The position numbers and the translations under genes are program-made. DNA of 64,000 nucleotides from Sciscionella marina DSM 45152. Its GTDB lineage: Bacteria; Actinomycetota; Actinomycetes; Mycobacteriales; Pseudonocardiaceae. Location of the stretch: assembly GCF_000379465.1 (NCBI RefSeq), contig NZ_KB905397.1, positions 1 through 64,000 of the forward strand. Direction: 5' to 3'. The notes under the pieces are model-generated. The model made no database searches, was not told the origin of the DNA, and saw only the letters and a program-made list of their open reading frames with translations. Within the stretch, counting starts at the first letter, position 1; the number at the start of each line of letters is the position of its first letter. Positions 61,742-64,000 of this stretch are shown piece by piece.

Positions 61742-63127
61742 TCAGAACGCGCCGAGACCGTTCGGGATACCGGCGCCGGTGGGGCCGTCCCATCCGGCGG
61801 CTCCGGTGCAGAGTTCGGCGCCATACTGCCGGCACGCCGATGCACCCTGTTCGGCGTTGCTCCCGCCGGTGACATCGGTGATCGCACTTTTCGGCGCGGT
61901 GTACATGGTGTTCGGCCCGTGGACCCCGTCGATGTGGCCGCCGCGGGCGTAGAGCCCCGCGATGAACGGGGAAGCGGCACTGGTTCCGCCCGCCACGAGC
62001 CAACCGGGTTTGCTTCCGTCCGGCACGAAGGTGTCGTACACGGCGACACCGGTCGTCGGATCGGCGACCGCCGACACATCCGAAGCCGCGCGATGCCCGG
62101 AACAGTGTGTGGACACCGATGCCGGTTGCCCGACCGCCGGATCGGTGGCGTTGTTGCAGCCGCTGCCCGCTCCGACCCATTTCCCCTTGAACATTCCGCC
62201 CCATGCCTGCTGGGTGTAGGTCTTGCCACCATCGCCGGTTTTCAGCGTGGTACCGCCCACCGAGGTGACCCAGGGCAGTTCCTGCGGCCAGCGCTGATCG
62301 GTCCCGGTATAGCCGCCGTCCCCGGACGCCGCGAGCACGGCCATTCCGGTGTGATTCAACGCCTTCGCCGGTGCACCGCCGTTCATCTCACCGGCTCCGA
62401 GGATTCCGTTCGGCAGTCCGTAGCTCATGCTGACCGCGCCGGCGCCGTGGGAAGCGGCATAGTTCACCGCGGTGCCGAAGTCATTCGCGAGCGGGACCGA
62501 AAAGCCGTTGAGGATCGCCCCGAGTAGTTTCAGGATGTCGGTGGGTATCTGCACCATTCTGATCTTGCACCCGGGACAGGCCGCGGATGCCATGTCCAGG
62601 TCCAGCGCGGTCTCCGTGGCATAGGACCGCTCGATCGGCGCGTTGGCGTCATTCGACGCCAACGCGGGTCCACCGTGGTAATCGGTGACCGTCAGGCAGC
62701 CATTCGCGGTCGTGCACTCGGGCAATCCGTACTGCTGCCGATAGTGGGCGAGGTCGGATTCCAGGGAGGGATAGGCCCCGACCCCGACGATGGCCACCGT
62801 ATTCGCGCTGCCGCCCGATGGCAGGTGATAGGCCTTGGCCAGTTCGCCGGGCCCGTAACCGGCCGGAGCCGCGGTGGAAAGCGGCGATGCGGAATCGCGC
62901 GCGGACGTGACGAGCTTCGCCCCGCAACCCAGATTCAGCAATCTGCCGCGATAGCGCACCGTGCAGGCATCGGTGATTCCGTGATCGAGCCCCAGAGTGC
63001 CGGCGCGCACCGCGTGGGCGAGCGCGGAAACCGGCACCGGGACCGGTGCGGCGACGGCCGTGCCTGCCAGGGTCGCCGCGATCGAGCCGAGAACCAACGT
63101 GACGAGTGAGAAGCTGCTGCGCTTCAT
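61742..63127 (-). CDS. S53-family (sedolisin-like) secreted peptidase
   Basis: 461 residues from ATG 63127. A signal peptide (MKRSSFSLVTLVLGSIAATL) is followed by a catalytic domain: YATETALDLDMASAACPGCK (catalytic Glu and Asp four apart), GAVSMSYGLPNG, VLAASGDGGYTG (oxyanion Asp), and GGTSAASPFIAGLYARGG with the nucleophile Ser. Most S53 proteins have a ~180-residue pro-domain; here only ~75 residues precede the core, so the activation step may differ. Ser, Glu, Asp are all present, so it is probably active at low pH. Confidence 0.85.
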   Translation of the reverse strand: MKRSSFSLVTLVLGSIAATLAGTAVAAPVPVPVSALAHAVRAGTLGLDHGITDACTVRYRGRLLNLGCGAKLVTSARDSASPLSTAAPAGYGPGELAKAYHLPSGGSANTVAIVGVGAYPSLESDLAHYRQQYGLPECTTANGCLTVTDYHGGPALASNDANAPIERSYATETALDLDMASAACPGCKIRMVQIPTDILKLLGAILNGFSVPLANDFGTAVNYAASHGAGAVSMSYGLPNGILGAGEMNGGAPAKALNHTGMAVLAASGDGGYTGTDQRWPQELPWVTSVGGTTLKTGDGGKTYTQQAWGGMFKGKWVGAGSGCNNATDPAVGQPASVSTHCSGHRAASDVSAVADPTTGVAVYDTFVPDGSKPGWLVAGGTSAASPFIAGLYARGGHIDGVHGPNTMYTAPKSAITDVTGGSNAEQGASACRQYGAELCTGAAGWDGPTGAGIPNGLGAF

Positions 63128-63242
63128 CGGAACCTCCGCTCCACGCTGAGCAAGGACAGCGTCCATGGAACGCGCGCGGGGACACCGCGGACACCGTCGA
63201 AAGTCGGTGGCGACGCTTGGGTTACCCCATCGGGGCCAGCGC

Positions 63243-64000
63243 TCAGCGGTTCTCGCCGACCGCCCGATAGCGCAGGAAAGCGGGCAACAGCAACGCGGCG
63301 AGGCTCATGCACACCACGACGAGCACTCCGCCACCCGCGGTGGCGGCGGCCGTTCCCACCACGGCAGCCGCCCCACCGTGCACCGCGTCGGCGAGGCTCG
63401 GGCCACCGGTGACCACGATGACGAACAGGCCCTGCATGCGCCCGCGCATCTCATCGGTGGCGGCCGACTGCAGGATGGCGGAGCGGAAGATCATGGTCAT
63501 GGTGTCCGCGATGCCGCCGAGTACGAGCATGCTCACGGCGAGCGGAAGCGAACCGGAGAGACCGAAGCCGATCATCGCGATCCCCCAGGCGAGTACGCCG
63601 AAGGTGACCGCGACCCCGTGCCGGTGCACCCGGGAAATCCATCCGGATGTGAGCCCGGCCAGTACCGAACCGGCAGGGATCGCCGCGTACAGCAGGCCGA
63701 GCGCGACCCCGCCGCCCGGATCGCCGAAGGTCTCGCTCGCCATTTGCGGGAACAACGCCCGCGGCATCCCGGCGATCATCGCGATCAGGTCGGCGAGCAT
63801 CGCGGCGAGCAACACCTTGTGCCGCAGGAAATAGCGACAGCCGTCGAGCACATCGCGCAGTCCTGCGGTGCGTACCTGCCCGGAAAGCGGTGGCAGCGAG
63901 GGCATCTTCCACACCGCCCACAGGGTGGCCAGCAGCGCCAGCGCGTCGATCAGGTACAGCATCGAAAGGCCGATCACCGGGATGAGCGCGCTGGCGATCA
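63243..64000 (-). CDS. MFS exporter (3' part; continues past the window)
   Basis: At least 245 residues at the C-terminal end of a major-facilitator protein; the coding region runs off the edge. Membrane segments: MLYLIDALALLATLWAVWKM, LLAAMLADLIAMIAGMPRAL, ALGLLYAAIPAGSVLAGLTS, ILVLGGIADTMTMIF-like region and AAATAGGGVLVVVCMSLAAL. The GLLYAAIPAGS and ADTMTMIFR blocks resemble EntS-type siderophore exporters. Substrate unknown. Tail lies 115 bp from the S53 peptidase start, on the same strand. Confidence 0.85.
   Translation of the reverse strand, partial: IASALIPVIGLSMLYLIDALALLATLWAVWKMPSLPPLSGQVRTAGLRDVLDGCRYFLRHKVLLAAMLADLIAMIAGMPRALFPQMASETFGDPGGGVALGLLYAAIPAGSVLAGLTSGWISRVHRHGVAVTFGVLAWGIAMIGFGLSGSLPLAVSMLVLGGIADTMTMIFRSAILQSAATDEMRGRMQGLFVIVVTGGPSLADAVHGGAAAVVGTAAATAGGGVLVVVCMSLAALLLPAFLRYRAVGENR

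Overview
The window is high-GC, densely coded DNA typical of an actinomycete. GTG starts, ATGA/GTGA overlaps, an AfsR-like regulator, WXG100-type proteins, TetR/SDR/P450 islands and a VanHAX-type glycopeptide-resistance cluster suggest a Pseudonocardiales-like genome (Amycolatopsis/Saccharopolyspora relatives). The genus is an inference; no rRNA or ribosomal protein is present to fix it.

Layout. (1) 1-2072: nested insertion sequences (IS110 in an IS5-type element in an IS3 orfA remnant). (2) 2450-10175: an accessory operon of an unrecognised protein, a ParB-like protein, a small acidic ORF, an SNF2-type helicase, a DUF3883/PDDEXK-like protein and, after a gap, a DPPY-type DNA methyltransferase. 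It has the look of a restriction/phage-defence system and matches no named system I can recall. (3) 10236-14433: degraded mobile DNA: a formyltetrahydrofolate cyclo-ligase gene split by an IS481 element with an exact GCTAGC duplication, a broken TPR regulator, a DUF2637 (Spd-like) membrane protein, an HTH protein and transposase debris. (4) 14573-16413: DUF72 and RraA-like genes and a collapsed RamB-like regulator. (5) 16840-26773: two cobalamin riboswitches. The first precedes nrdAB, whose small subunit carries Phe at the radical-Tyr position (class Ic type). The second precedes an Opp/Nik-type ABC importer, which makes a cobalt/corrinoid-related substrate plausible. (6) 26936-28998: a methyltransferase and a secreted lipase-like hydrolase. 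(7) 29111-35711: glycopeptide resistance: vanH-vanA-vanX, a GNAT gene and a MurG paralogue on the + strand, vanS-vanR on the - strand, then vanY. Two near-identical ~59-bp elements, taken as VanR sites, precede vanH and vanY.

(8) 35686-37746: a ~2-kb XRE-ImmA/IrrE-PIN module bounded by 58/59-bp direct repeats. The repeats duplicate the vanY/SDR 3'-end junction, so the module is a recent insertion. (9) 37721-45842: SDR, TetR, P450, an AfsR/SARP-type regulator, TetR and an FAD monooxygenase, with two clear palindromic operators. (10) 45935-48588: a four-gene WXG100-like/ESX-style cluster. (11) 48633-49290: a transposase remnant and the 3' end of a tRNA(Pro)-like gene with its terminator, likely an old integration scar. 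(12) 49427-53476: TetR and two SDRs sharing a 14-bp-arm palindrome, a short inverted-repeat element, then decayed LysR/NmrA/SDR genes. (13) 53492-64000: L,D-transpeptidase, amidohydrolase, aldose epimerase, a frameshifted APC permease, EfeO and EfeB (no EfeU), a phosphoesterase lipoprotein, an S53 peptidase and a truncated MFS exporter.

Functionally, the van genes switch cell-wall termini from D-Ala-D-Ala to D-Ala-D-Lac under VanRS control. The nrd/ABC pair looks like a B12 regulon: when B12 is plentiful the B12-independent reductase and the importer are both off. The defence-like operon and the PIN module are the accessory parts most worth following up.
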